64,000 nt of DNA from Eumeta japonica (Eukaryota; Arthropoda; Insecta; Lepidoptera; Psychidae): contig BGZK01001608.1 in NCBI GenBank assembly GCA_005406025.1, positions 1-64,000 of the forward strand. Direction: 5' to 3'. The notes beneath the pieces are model-generated. The model saw only the letters and a program-made list of their open reading frames with translations, was not told the origin of the DNA and made no database searches. A program made the translations under genes and the position numbers. Shown here one piece after another: positions 53,939-64,000 of the stretch; position 1 is the first letter of the stretch, and the number at the start of each line of letters is the position of its first letter.

Positions 53939-56154
53939 TATTAAAATAAATGAAAAATCGTCGTTTAGCGATTGCGCAACAATGGGAATTCATAAAAGTA
54001 GAAGAAGACTGTATGAGCTTTACGACGAGAGGACTTTTAATAATAGTGAGAGCTTTGCCAAATATGTAACAAAATACTCAAAAATTTTTAAACGTGTTTG
54101 CATCGCGGCTAAAGCTAAACACATAAATAGTAAAATAAAAAACAGCAATAATGTTATGAAAACGACTTGAGGTGTCATAAAGAACAAGACTGGAAAAATT
54201 AGGGGTCGAGTTATTGACTTTAAACTTAATTTAGATGACAAAACCTTGAATGAAGACACAGAGGTTGCTAAGGCCTTTGAAACGTTCTTTACTGATATTC
54301 CTGTTTTAACTACCAGTTCTCTTAACTCATCTCCCGCTCTTTCCGAATCATTAATGAGGAATAATAGTCCGATTTGCAATATTCATTTGGAATTTAAAAT
54401 TAAACATGTGAGTTCTGAAGAAGTTATAAAAACTTTTAAATCTCTGGACATGAAGAAAACTGCTGACATTCATGGTCTTACTATTATAATTGTAAACCCC
54501 ATTATAGATTATATTGCGCCGCATTTGACGTTTATCTTTAATAAGTGTTTAGATGATGGCGTGTTTCCCGATTTGATGAAAGAAAGTAAAGTAATTCCAT
54601 TATTTAAAGGCGGCAGTGCATCAAGTCCTAATAACTTTAGACCCATGTCTATACTACCGTCACTTAGCAAAATACTCGAAAAATTAATCCTAAATCAGTT
54701 GTTAGTACATTTTTAGACCAATAAATGTATGTCTAATAAACAATTCGGTTTTACACGGGGTCGCTCAACAATCGATGCTGGCGTTGAGCTTGTGCAACAT
54801 ATTTTTGGAGCCTGGGAGGATTCGCAAAATACAATTGGCGTATTTTACGATCTCTTCAAGGCTTTTGATTGTGTTTATCATGAAACTCTGATGGGGAAAC
54901 TACATTACTATGGAGTAACAGGCCGGACACTCGACCTTCTGAAGTCGTATTTGAGTGACAGGGTTCAGAGGGTTGATGTCAATGGTACGAAATCATCTGG
55001 ATCTTATAGTCTACATGGGTGTACCAAAAGGACCAATTCTTGGTCCCTTTCTCTTTTTAATCTACATAAATGATTTACCTAGCCTTGTTACGGATGTTCA
55101 TGAGATAGTACTGTTTGCAGATGATACTCCTTTGTATTCAAAGTTAAAAGACAACAGCCCACTTATTACGATGTGAACAATGCTATCTCTAAGGTAGAGA
55201 AATGGTTTACTGCAAATAACCTACTTCTTAATGAAATGAAAACAAAATGTATAAAATTCTCATTTCCAAATGTAAGACATGGATCCGAAACTATTTCAGT
55301 ACGCAACAAAGAATTGGAGTTTGTTAATTCTACAGTGTTCTTAGGAATTACTTTGGATAATAGGCTTCAATGGGTTCCTCATATAAGTGAGTTGGCGAAA
55401 AGGCTTAGCTCTGTCGCCTATGCTGTCAAAAAAATGAGAAATTTATCGGACGTCGAAACTGCCAGATTAGTTTATTTTGGCTGTTTCCATAGTCTGCTGT
55501 CGTATGGTATCTTGCTCTGGGAAAACGCCGCGGATATTCATAGAATTTTTGAGCTGCAGAAGCGGGTCGTTCGGGCAATTTACAAGCTCGGACCTCGTGC
55601 ATCTCTTAGAAATCAGTTTAAGAAAATTTGAATTTTAACCCTGGCATATCAATTCATTTACGAAAATTTATTATATGTAAAAAAAAATTTAGAAATTGTA
55701 GTCGATATAAACTCAATACCAAAAATAAAAATAAACTGATTTCACATGTTAGTCGACTAAGTGAAGTCACAAATTCATTTAGAGGGCTCTGTGTGCGCCT
55801 ATTCAATAAGGTTCCTGCAGATATATAAGATTTAACCCTATATAAATTTAAGAGTGCTATTAAACAATCACTCAGTAAAAAAGGGTACAATGCAATTTCT
55901 GAATATTTAGAAGTCAAACATACATGGGCATAAGCGGCTCGACTTCTTGCCGGGCTGTTTCATTCTTAATGGTCTCGTATTTGTTTTGGCTATGCATGTG
56001 CAAATTAGAAAAGAGCTACCCTTAGGTTCTTGCTCGTTCTTCTTGAGGGAAAACTGCCTTCTGAACGAGCGGTAAAGTGTATATTCGCAAAAAAATATGA
56101 CGTTTTTCAAGTGTTTTTTTTGTAACCAATGAAATAAAGATATTTTGAATTTGA
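53939..56154 (+). mobile_element. 5'-truncated CR1/Jockey-superfamily LINE
   Basis: A 2.2-kb insertion flanked by ATAA (53935-53938 and 56155-56158). It holds the EN-RT linker, the whole RT and the C-terminal region of ORF2, and ends AATAAAGATATTTTGAATTTGA. The endonuclease and ORF1 are missing. The exact clade (CR1, Daphne, L2-like) is not certain. Confidence 0.85.
53982..55840 (+). pseudogene. Reverse transcriptase of the CR1-like LINE
   Basis: Pieces in several frames give MKKTADIHGLT near 54450, VIPLFKGGS near 54592, NFRPMSILPSLSKILEK near 54633, KQFGFTRGRSTIDA near 54738, VFYDLFKAFDCV near 54840 (first catalytic D), [14 protein letters not shown] near 55015 and [11 protein letters not shown] near 55108 (catalytic DD). 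The C-terminal RLVYFGCFHSLLSYGILLW near 55467 is also typical. Frameshifts and stops near 54168, 54715, 55015 and 55170 interrupt it. Confidence 0.88.
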
Positions 56155-56745
56155 ATAACTTGTCCGTATAGTTAATGCCCGCAGCTGCAACAGCTTGAAC
56201 GCAGAATTATTATTTTTTCATTTGCATCGACAGATGTTAATTTCGATCTCGGTATAATTTTCGATTCCGATCCCAGTCACGCATTTGATCCCACACTCGT
56301 TTTGGCTCTAGTCTCGTTCTAAATTTCGGTTCCGGTCTGACTTTCTATTCTGATCCCGGCACCGTTCTCAATCCTGCTCTCCATCCCGCTTTTAATTACA
56401 AGTCTGCTCGTGGTCCGTCGCCGCTTTTAGCTTCGCCGCTTATTTTGTCTTGATCTAATCCTGATTCCGATTTTACTCCCGATCTCGATTGCAGTTTCGC
56501 TTTTGATTCAATTCTAGTTTATTTTCAAATTTTAATTTTTTTTCATACAGTAACCCTAAAAATATCGCCATAAAAAGTACCCTAAAAGTGGCCCAATAAG
56601 CTCTTCTACCTTCCACTGAAAGCCATCATCATGAAAGCATAACGATCGATTCAGCCGTTCCGCAGATATCTCGGACAAACAGACAGACGGGCAGATACAA
56701 AGGGTTATTTTAAAAACATATAAAGGTTTCTTAACAATTTTTCTC

Positions 56746-57676
56746 ATTACGTAAATAATTTGGAAAATAATCGCTCCAAAATTAGCAAAAAATATGTCTT
56801 TTTATTTTGTAAACCGCAGGTCCAAAAAAAATGAAATAAATAACGAAGGAAATGCTTAATAAATACTTTCAAGGAAAATTATTGTGAATATGATCGGATA
56901 TACTGTTTTTGAGTTATTACCGAAATCTATGCTTTTCAACAAAAATACATAAGTGCTATAGTGATACGTTTTTTCTGATACATATTAGTTTACACTAGTT
57001 TAATAGTAATGGTCGACATAGCGACTTGTTTTTCTAGTTATAGGAGACTAAAGTACTTATAACTATTCTGTGCGGGAAACATGGAAAACTTTTTTCATTT
57101 GTAGTGCATGTCTTTATAATAATTACTTAGAAATCCTATAATAAGCATAGTCCGACATGTTCTTGGCCAATTTTTATTTATGTAGATTATTAAAAACAAA
57201 TGCAACACAGCACAAGCCAACATCGCGCGATGTTCCCAGGCGAGCACTTCTTCACGTACGGACCGCACCCGACGCTTCTTAACTTCGGTGTGGATGAGTG
57301 TCAATATACTCTACATGGTATTGACGGTGGTGATTAAGAACGTTAAAATACGACTACGGGGAGCTTTTAAAACCATAGCGAAAATGTTGTTTCGACACTT
57401 CTTTCAGGACCACTCTCATTCGCCAAGAATTTATAGTCTAAAATGTGTTAAAGAACTAAAGAACATTACAAAAACAAAATCTACAAGTATTTGTGTGGCG
57501 TTGCTTTTACCGAAAAATTTTAACTTGAGTTATTTTCGCAATCAATAAAAGCAATTAGAGCGCAGTTAACTTATTTCAGTGGGTCCCTGGCTTAAAAATG
57601 CAGCAGAGGAAACGGTGGAAGCAGCAGAGGGTCGACAACATGCGGTGAGATGCGGCGGGGGTGGGGGTTGGTTCAG
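56746..57676. other. Intergenic, with a dispersed repeat at 56985-57155
   Basis: The stretch 56985-57155 is related to 62450-62640: both contain CACTAGTTTAATAGTA, CTTGTTTTTCTAGTTATA and TATAACTATTCTGTG. No gene recognised. Confidence 0.55.
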
Positions 57677-57853
57677 TGGCGCTAACGCTGCTGATGGTTC
57701 TGGCGGCGGCGTACGGCTCGGGCCCCCCGCTTGTATTGCTCTACGACGCCTGCTCCGCCCCAGATCCCGCTCTCTACTCGGAGGATCGGTTCATGCAGTA
57801 TGCATTAGCCGCAGGCTCATCGCTGCCGTCGTTTACGTTTTTAAATTATCAAG
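57677..57853 (+). CDS. Plausible exon with a signal-peptide-like segment
   Basis: A GC-rich open stretch bounded by a possible acceptor (GTTGGTTCAG) and donor (CAAG/GTATGG). It reads ALTLLMVLAAAYGSGPPLVL, then YDACSAPDPALY, then MQYALAAGSSLPS and TFLNYQ. The hydrophobic start followed by AYG-SG looks like a secretion signal. An internal ATG at 57694 could start it, or it could be an internal exon. GC-rich codon use stands out against AT-rich surroundings. The family was not recognised. Confidence 0.4.
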
Positions 57854-57859
57854 GTATGG

Positions 57860-58689
57860 CATTTCTCAATTAATTTGAAATTTTATTTCAATCACGATGT
57901 TAATATCTGTAAGTTCTATACGAAAGAAGGAAATGAATAGAACTCGAAGAACCATCAAAATGACTATGTAGACGTACATGAGAAATATTTAGGTAGCAAC
58001 AATAGATATTTGTGTGTTTTCGTGAACTTCGCCATTATTGATGAAGTACTCGAAAACAAGGTCAAGTAAAAATTGATTTTGAAATTAAAAATCTTAAGTA
58101 TAGTACATGTTGAAATTTACTACATGTGCAGTATGCAACAAAAACAGGTTGATGTTAAGCGGTTTTTCAGTGACCCGCTCTAGCATGGCATTAATTTCGA
58201 CACCGGCCAACACTGCATTAACACAACACTAAATGAAGCGTTTGAAGAACCGCTCTATTTGATCAACATCAAGTCGGCCAATGAAGAACAATTCGTTATC
58301 TGCAAGTTTAAGTTTTTTGTCGACATGGCCTATCCAGAAAATTTTGAAAAATAATATCTTGAGAGTTGATACAAAACGTATAAAAAGTACTTAATGTTAT
58401 TATTTGTTTAATGATAATCATTTGGTTATCGCTCACAGCTTCGCCCTCTGCCTTAATACTGGTATAAAACAAATCGATTAATTTTTCATATTTCGCCTTA
58501 TCTGTTTTCACTTTTGGCTTTGATAACTTAGTCTCAATAACGTTCTCAATAGTGAAAAGTCAAGTCAAGTGAATAACTATTGATTCATTGCCTCTCCTAC
58601 TCACTATTTCAATTCCAAGCCTAATACTATGCTATTTATACGGGTATCTCAGTCCAACATTAGGATCTTGCGATACAAATTTAATGGTT
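57860..58689. other. Intergenic or intron, nothing recognised
   Basis: If 57677-57853 is an exon, this would be the start of its intron. Confidence 0.4.
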
Positions 58690-58920
58690 CAACTCTACGT
58701 TTCTCCAATTCTATTTTACTCATAACCCTTGTCGCTCTCGCTCTCGATCGCACTCATATTTACATTTGCGCTTTCAGTCACGTTTTCAGTTCTTATTTCA
58801 CATTCGCCTATCGCTCGAACCCCACCCCGATTTGACTGTCTACTCCAATCCTGGTCTCACTTACAGTTCCAACCACGATACTGTTCGCGCTTTCGATTCC
58901 GATCCTTATTTCACTCTTAG
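58690..58920 (+). repeat. Pyrimidine-rich dispersed repeat, partial copy
   Basis: Loose units such as CTCTCGCTCTCGATCGC and TTTCGATTCCGATCC, related to 28000-28190. Confidence 0.55.
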
Positions 58921-59308
58921 TGCCAATAAATTTATAACACAAATTCGTATTTTCACAATAGCTACGCCCATTATTTGTGCAAAATTGTAAATAAAAGAAA
59001 AACACAAACCTTCATATTATCTGAGAGTTCAAAATGATTTCACATTTTATGTAAAATTATTTGTTTTAATAAATCATGTCACGCAAAATGTTTCTATTGG
59101 ACAGTGATGGATTGATAAGTAAGTACTAGTCTAAGTAGAAACTTTATTTGCAATATGTATTGATTGTAGTGAAAATTAATAAAAGTTTAGTATAAAGACG
59201 ACTCTGATTACAGCTTATACTATTTCTATATACATTATACTATTTTCCTCAAGTAAGATGAACTAAAAGTGTTAAAGTAGTTCCGAAGTGAATTATTGTC
59301 TCTCGACG

Positions 59309-59437
59309 TTACTGAATACCTGCTGCTTTTCTAGGAGCTTTCTTTTCTTCCAGTCTCAATCCTTGGACACGTACTAAGGTTATTTCGTAATAATATGAAC
59401 GGAATTCTTGAGGGACGTTTGTTGTGACGTTAAATTA
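59309..59437 (-). pseudogene. Protein-like fragment, C-terminus, unknown family
   Basis: The minus strand reads NVTTNVPQEFRSYYYEI, then TLVRVQGLRLEEKKAPRK and ends AAGIQ with TAA (complement of 59309-59311). A stop lies three codons upstream of the quoted start. The composition looks like real protein, but no family was recognised; it could be the last exon of a gene or a retroelement remnant. Confidence 0.3.
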
Positions 59438-59879
59438 AATCTCTGTGAACACTTTTTTTATCATTTAATTGAGGAACATATAAAATGCATTACTTTAAAC
59501 GTTTAGGTCAAACGGAACAAGAAAAAATAGCTGAGTTGCCACTTATAAGAAATGGTTTCAATATCTATCACTTATCATCTATGATTCGTAGATGAAATTT
59601 AAGGTTTCGAAAAGATTTTCTAATGACGATATATCATAGTTCTACATCATTTGCAATAGATGTTGCTTGTCATTTACCAATTTTACGTGTGTAAGTGTAG
59701 TTAAAAGACTTCAAAGTTACCGATATTGGGTTCTTTTCTTGTACATTTTAGAGAAAGAAGGTAAGAAAAATGTGCTTACAAGCCGCTGTTTCTGGTATTT
59801 ATAAATAAACACTCAGTATTATGCATCTTATAAACATAAACAAATCATGAGAAGTTAAATACTTGTATTAATAGTTTCT

Positions 59880-60848
59880 ATTGATATCGACACTCGTTTT
59901 TCGGAATCTTGAATGGACACAGTATGGTATAAAAATTAACGGATCAACGCTAAATCATCTCCGTTTTGCAGACAACCTTATCATCATTTCTGACAATCAA
60001 GATCACTTACAAACTATGCTCGAGCAACTTGAGGACGAAAGTAAAAAAGTGGGCTTGGAGATGAACCTGACCAAAACCAAACTGATGACCAATCGTACAA
60101 AAACTCCAATTATCGTCAATAATACCACAATTGAATATGTAGACGAATACATATACCTCGGTCAGACTATATCGCCAGAAAATGATGCATCTAAGGAAAC
60201 ACAGAATAGAATTAACATAGCTTGGAAAAGATACTGGTCACTAAAAGAAATTGTGAAAAACCCGTCGGTACCGTTACACCTCAAGAGTAAATTATTCAAT
60301 ATATCTATATTTCCCACCATGACCTACGGATGTCGGACATGGACATTAACTGCACAAAATTTGAAAAAAACTAGAAGTCTGTCAGCACAACATGGAAAGA
60401 AGTTTACTAAACATAAAACAGAAAGATAGAATATCCCTAAAATGTATAAGAGGAAAAATAAAAATTGCCGATATATCCTACACAATTAGAAAGTTGAAAT
60501 GGAGATGGGTAGGACATTTAATAAGAAATAAAACGGAAAAATGGGCAAAACTAGTTTCTGAATGGTACCCAAGAGAGGGAAAGAGGAAAAGGGGATGACC
60601 ACTTCGAAGATGGGACGGTGACTTAAAAGCGACCGCAGGGACAACTTGGAGAAGAAAATGCCAGGACCGAGATGTATGGAAAAATCTAGGGGAGGCGTAT
60701 GCGAAAGCAAAACAATCTTTACCGATGTCGGAGAAATGAAAAACTAAAATAAATATTATATATAAATGATTAAGGGAAAACAAAAATGTAAGCATTAGAG
60801 TTAAGATTGTTAATAAAGGCTATTATTATTATTATTATTGATATCGAC
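59880..60848 (+). mobile_element. 5'-truncated RTE-type LINE with target duplication
   Basis: ATTGATATCGAC occurs at 59880-59891 and again at 60837-60848, flanking the insert. The 3' end is a short ATT repeat rather than poly(A), as is usual for RTE elements. Only the last part of the RT and the C-terminal region are present. Confidence 0.88.
59892..60738 (+). pseudogene. RT C-terminal part of the RTE-type LINE
   Basis: LNHLRFADNLIIISDN near 59951 carries the RT active site, with FADN where FADD is expected. It continues VGLEMNLTKTKLMTNRT near 60049, EYIYLGQTISPEND near 60144 and TYGCRTWTLT near 60327. After a frameshift near 60400 come KWRWVGHLIRNK near 60500 and, after another stop near 60598, RRWDGDLKATAGTTW. 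It is dead. Confidence 0.87.
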
Positions 60849-62024
60849 CGCGCAAAATAGTTAGGCAACGGACGACTGCAAAGTCTGTCTACCTCCACCA
60901 GTCAGCCGGTCATCTTACTAAAACAATGGACTACGTATATTTCCATTAACGCCCGATATTAATGAATTCCGATATATCGGCCCAAAATACATACACCGAC
61001 GCAAAATGAGAGTATTTATTGTTACGTAGTGTCTTTACTTAGTATTTTTAATATAAATTTCTACATGAATAAATAAGCATAAGTTTAAGAAATAAAAATA
61101 AAAATATACGTATATAATTTCTAAACGAGTATCCCACATTTGCACCTTATAAATTTATAGAGAATACAAAAAAATATTACAAAATATTCTACTTTGTGAA
61201 GACAAAGCAAAACAACGAAGGGTAAAACTAGAATGTATATTCTAACCTTCTTATATTTATGAGTATAAAGCCTTCCTCGTTGTAACGGCACTCCCTTGTA
61301 GGTTTCAAAAAATTTTTATTTCATTTTTATTCCGATTTATTTTTAACTTGACTTGAGTAGTTCTTATGTCACTTCACTATCGATTCCCCTTCGATACATA
61401 CGGTAGTGGGCAAATGAACTTTCCAGGACAAAAATGCATGAGTTTTGTGTTACCATGGAAAACAGAAAATGTTTACTAGTACCTATAAAATTGAGAAGTT
61501 CCATCAATTTCTTATGAATCTCTATATTATCTTAGCTGGTAACTCATCATTACTTCTACTTTGTAACGGGCATTTTAATGTGCATGTTTTACTTGACAAC
61601 CTAAACAAAATCTCATCGCAGTCCGCAAAATGCTTAACATTGAAGAGTTTGAGTGGCTATTTATAGTCTTCGCCGTCACTTTCAATTCACCAAATTATGC
61701 TTTCCGAAAAAATGCCTGAATTACTATATAAGCTTTTTAAATAAATATACAAGTACTTATTATAATAAGGAGTTCGAGAGTGCTCATGAATTCCTTTATC
61801 AGATTATCAGACAGAACCACAGCCGATTGTCCAATACGGAAATTATATGGTAGATATCCACTTTATACAAATGTCCATACGTAGAGTATTATTTTTCCTT
61901 CATATCCTCGTGTCGAGTAGTTCTGGTGGAATACCTCTCTTTATGCTTATATACGTAATACTAGGACTGCTATTTATGTATCCGGTATATCAAAAACAAA
62001 CAAACATCTATTATTTAATATGGT
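60849..62024. other. AT-rich intergenic sequence
   Basis: No gene recognised. Confidence 0.45.
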
Positions 62025-62345
62025 TTTATTGTTTTTCAAAATATTCGCCATGATGATCGATGCACTTTTGCATACCTTGAAACCAAATTTTAAAGCACTT
62101 TTCCATTCTGATTGAAATACCTACAAAACGTATATTTTGCAAGCATCAACGGGCCCTTCGCGGCTCGAAAAACGTAGACCACGTAATTTACTCTTTACTC
62201 TTGGAAATAAATAAAAATCATTGGGTGCCAAAACGGTGCTGTACGGCGGATGACCCGTCAATTCGATCTTTTGACCTTCCAAAAACCGAGTTGTTTCAGC
62301 CAACGTGTGGCAGCTACCATTGTCCATGATTAAGAATGATTCTTC
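62025..62345 (-). pseudogene. Mariner transposase remnant 3, C-terminal third
   Basis: The minus strand reads MDNGSCHTLAETTRFLEGQK (the second catalytic D in MDN), then LAPNDFYLFPRVKSKLRG (the third D in PND), then, after a frameshift, the usual end CIDHHGEYF near 62050. N-terminal two thirds are missing. Confidence 0.87.
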
Positions 62346-62747
62346 ATTGTCGGTTGTTCTTTCTTATTTTTTAAAAGACTTCTTCTTCTTCGCTTCTCAG
62401 CAAAAGGACATAAGTGCCATGTAGATACACTCTTTTGCTGATGCACTTTATTTTACACTAGTTTAATAGTAGTAGTCGACATTCCTACTTGTTTTTCTAG
62501 TTATAAGCGACTAAATTTTTTATAACTATTCTGTGTGGAAAACAGAAAAAGCTTAACTACGTACTTTTTTCATCTGGAATGCATTAATTTGTAATAATGG
62601 CTTCCAAACCTTATAATGAGCATACTATTTTAATATTACCACTTTTTTTTTCTTTTATTATGACTCGTTCGTAAGGCAGTTATCCCTTAAGAAAAATGAA
62701 AAAACAATTTGAGAGTAACTGTTTTCAAACCAAAATTGTATAGAAAT
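62346..62747. other. Intergenic with a dispersed repeat at 62450-62640
   Basis: 62450-62640 is the partner of 56985-57155. Confidence 0.55.
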
Positions 62748-63400
62748 ATAATTGTTACGGACAGCCGCGCAATTAATGTAAATTTAAAAATTGTATTGTG
62801 TCTTATACGGGCTTAAAAGTGTTTTATATTTGTGTGTGTTCTATGTATTTTATTAAAGAGTTTTCCTGTATAGTTTTTTAATTACCCGGATAGGGACTAG
62901 TTTTTAAGGAAAATATTTGTTTGTTTTTTATTAGAATTTTGTATTGATTAATTGAATATTTGAAATATAATGTGCGTGTGAGTTGCATACGAAATCGTGC
63001 TTTGGTGGGGAGGACCAATGATAGGCCTTAAAAGGCGGCCGTCATTACGGCACGGCCGCTAATCGGTGTCTCGGGCGCTAGTGGCGCCAATGCATATGCA
63101 AATTAAGTGCATGGCCACGCCTCCCCAATTAAAATGTATGCAACTCACATGTGCAACGGATGCACCACCTATAAAATGCAGTGGGAGTGGTGCATCCGAC
63201 ACAGTTGCTAGCGAACCGTCACCTTGTAAAGCTCGGCTTAATAAAGAAGTCTGAAACAAAGAAAACGCTGTCCATCATTTGATCGCCGCCACACCGCAAG
63301 AAATCCGCCGACCATATAGAAAGAAGCGTGCGCATCGTGAAGAGAGGCAATCCGGGGTGCGGGCTTACGCGGCGATAGCTGAAATCGCCGTTACAATAAT
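62748..63400 (+). mobile_element. Solo LTR (62753-63395) with 5-bp target duplication
   Basis: 643 bp, starting TGTTACGG and ending CCGTTACA, with ATAAT on each side (62748-62752 and 63396-63400). It has TATAAAA at 63170-63176 and AATAAA at 63240-63245. The internal part has been lost by LTR-LTR recombination. A 5-bp duplication fits BEL/Pao or some gypsy elements. Confidence 0.88.
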
Positions 63401-63554
63401 CATATATAAAACTATTGCAAGAAAAACAAACTTGTAGGGAATCTAACTCGTTACGTTCATTTATCCTCTAAATCTTCAGAAATAGTATAATATACCCTTT
63501 TGTTTAGTATTTGATTAATAAATACTTTAAATTTGTATAAGGGTAAATTTTATA

Positions 63555-63860
63555 TATCCTCAAGGTTCTTAGTTTTTTAAACTTACTCCTAAGAAAAACA
63601 TGAGGCCCATAAATTGCGGGAATGATTCGCTTTTGCAACCCAAAAAATGTGTGAACATCGGCAGCATGTCCCTAAAGCTGGATCCTATGACATCATGCTA
63701 TGAAAACAGCCGAAATAAGCCAATCTGGCTATTCGACAAATTTCTTACCTTTTTAATTGTAAATGTAGCAAAGCTTAGCCTTTTCGCCTACGCATCGATT
63801 TGAGGGCCCCATTGAAATTTATTATCTAAAGTAACCCAAAAGAAGAGTAATTTCAACAAG
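63555..63860 (-). pseudogene. CR1-like LINE fragment, inverted
   Basis: The minus strand gives FQWGPQIDA near 63820, AKRLSFATFTIKKVRNLSN near 63790, then GLFRLFS and related residues in shifting frames. These correspond to the C-terminal ORF2 stretch at 55370-55600 (WVPHISELAKRLSSVAYAVK, RLVYFGCFHS). It is more decayed than that copy. Confidence 0.7.
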
Positions 63861-64000
63861 CTCTAATTACTAATCTAATAAACCGACTCCATATTTTCCT
63901 GGCGTAAGTCCTGTATGACAGAGTATGCAATTTTCGTATTCCTCTATTTTTGTTCCCAGGCGACACGTTTCCGCTAAACCAATCAAACTTTATATTTTTG

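Larger units (their letters stand above)
53897..56745 (+). repeat. Pyrimidine-rich dispersed repeat split by a LINE
   Basis: Left part 53897-53938 (CTGACCCGGCAGACGATGC and TTGTAGATAA), right part 56155-56745 starting ATAACTTGTCCGTATAGTTAA. Taken together they match 27850-28410 in order. The LINE at 53939-56154 lies between them. Confidence 0.8.

Overview
This looks like the end of an insect chromosome, most plausibly from a moth or butterfly. The reasons are runs of the insect telomere repeat (CCTAA on this strand), R1-clade LINEs inserted directly in those runs, an adjacent subtelomeric satellite, and an AT-rich interior full of mariner, RTE, CR1-like, gypsy and copia remnants. No rRNA, tRNA or bacterial-type gene was recognised. 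The species call is inference. CCTAA reading left to right puts the chromosome tip to the left.

1-16990: three telomeric LINEs in the same orientation, each ending in poly(A) followed by CCTAA repeats. Copy A (1-1273) is only a 3' end. Copy B (1346-7320) is complete: a zinc-knuckle ORF1, then ORF2 with endonuclease, reverse transcriptase, RNase H and a CCHC finger. Copy C (7338-16960) is also complete but about 3.6 kb longer. After the same ORF2 domains it has an unclassified segment and then a full superfamily 1 helicase of the kind found in plus-strand RNA plant viruses. Copy A carries the same helicase tail. R1-type LINEs with such a helicase have, from memory, been reported in insects (Lazareva and colleagues, 2015). 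The placement in telomere repeats next to a helicase-free relative is the most striking thing here.

16991-22680: about 15 tandem monomers of a 305-bp satellite, a spacer, one inverted monomer, a scrap of degenerate telomere-like sequence, and an unrecognised GC-rich block.

23059-49955: a short gypsy-type element with two matching LTRs and target duplications but no reverse transcriptase (23063-26376). Next come a decayed mariner, exons of a probable minus-strand Myb/SANT-like gene with a duplicated 93-bp exon (27701-30700), a 203-bp tandem array (about 31200-33740), a GC-rich island (34140-34480), and a second mariner split by a solo LTR. A decayed copia element (40981-45471) and a truncated relative (49205-49955) follow.

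49956-64000: mostly AT-rich sequence with a perfect 40-bp palindrome, a pyrimidine-rich dispersed repeat split by a CR1-like LINE, one plausible exon near 57.7 kb, an RTE-type LINE with target duplications, a third mariner piece, a 643-bp solo LTR with a 5-bp duplication, and another CR1-like fragment. Almost every coding region is broken by stops or frameshifts. In the telomeric LINEs the breaks are mainly 1-2 base indels, some differing between copies A and C, so part of the damage may be uncorrected sequencing error.
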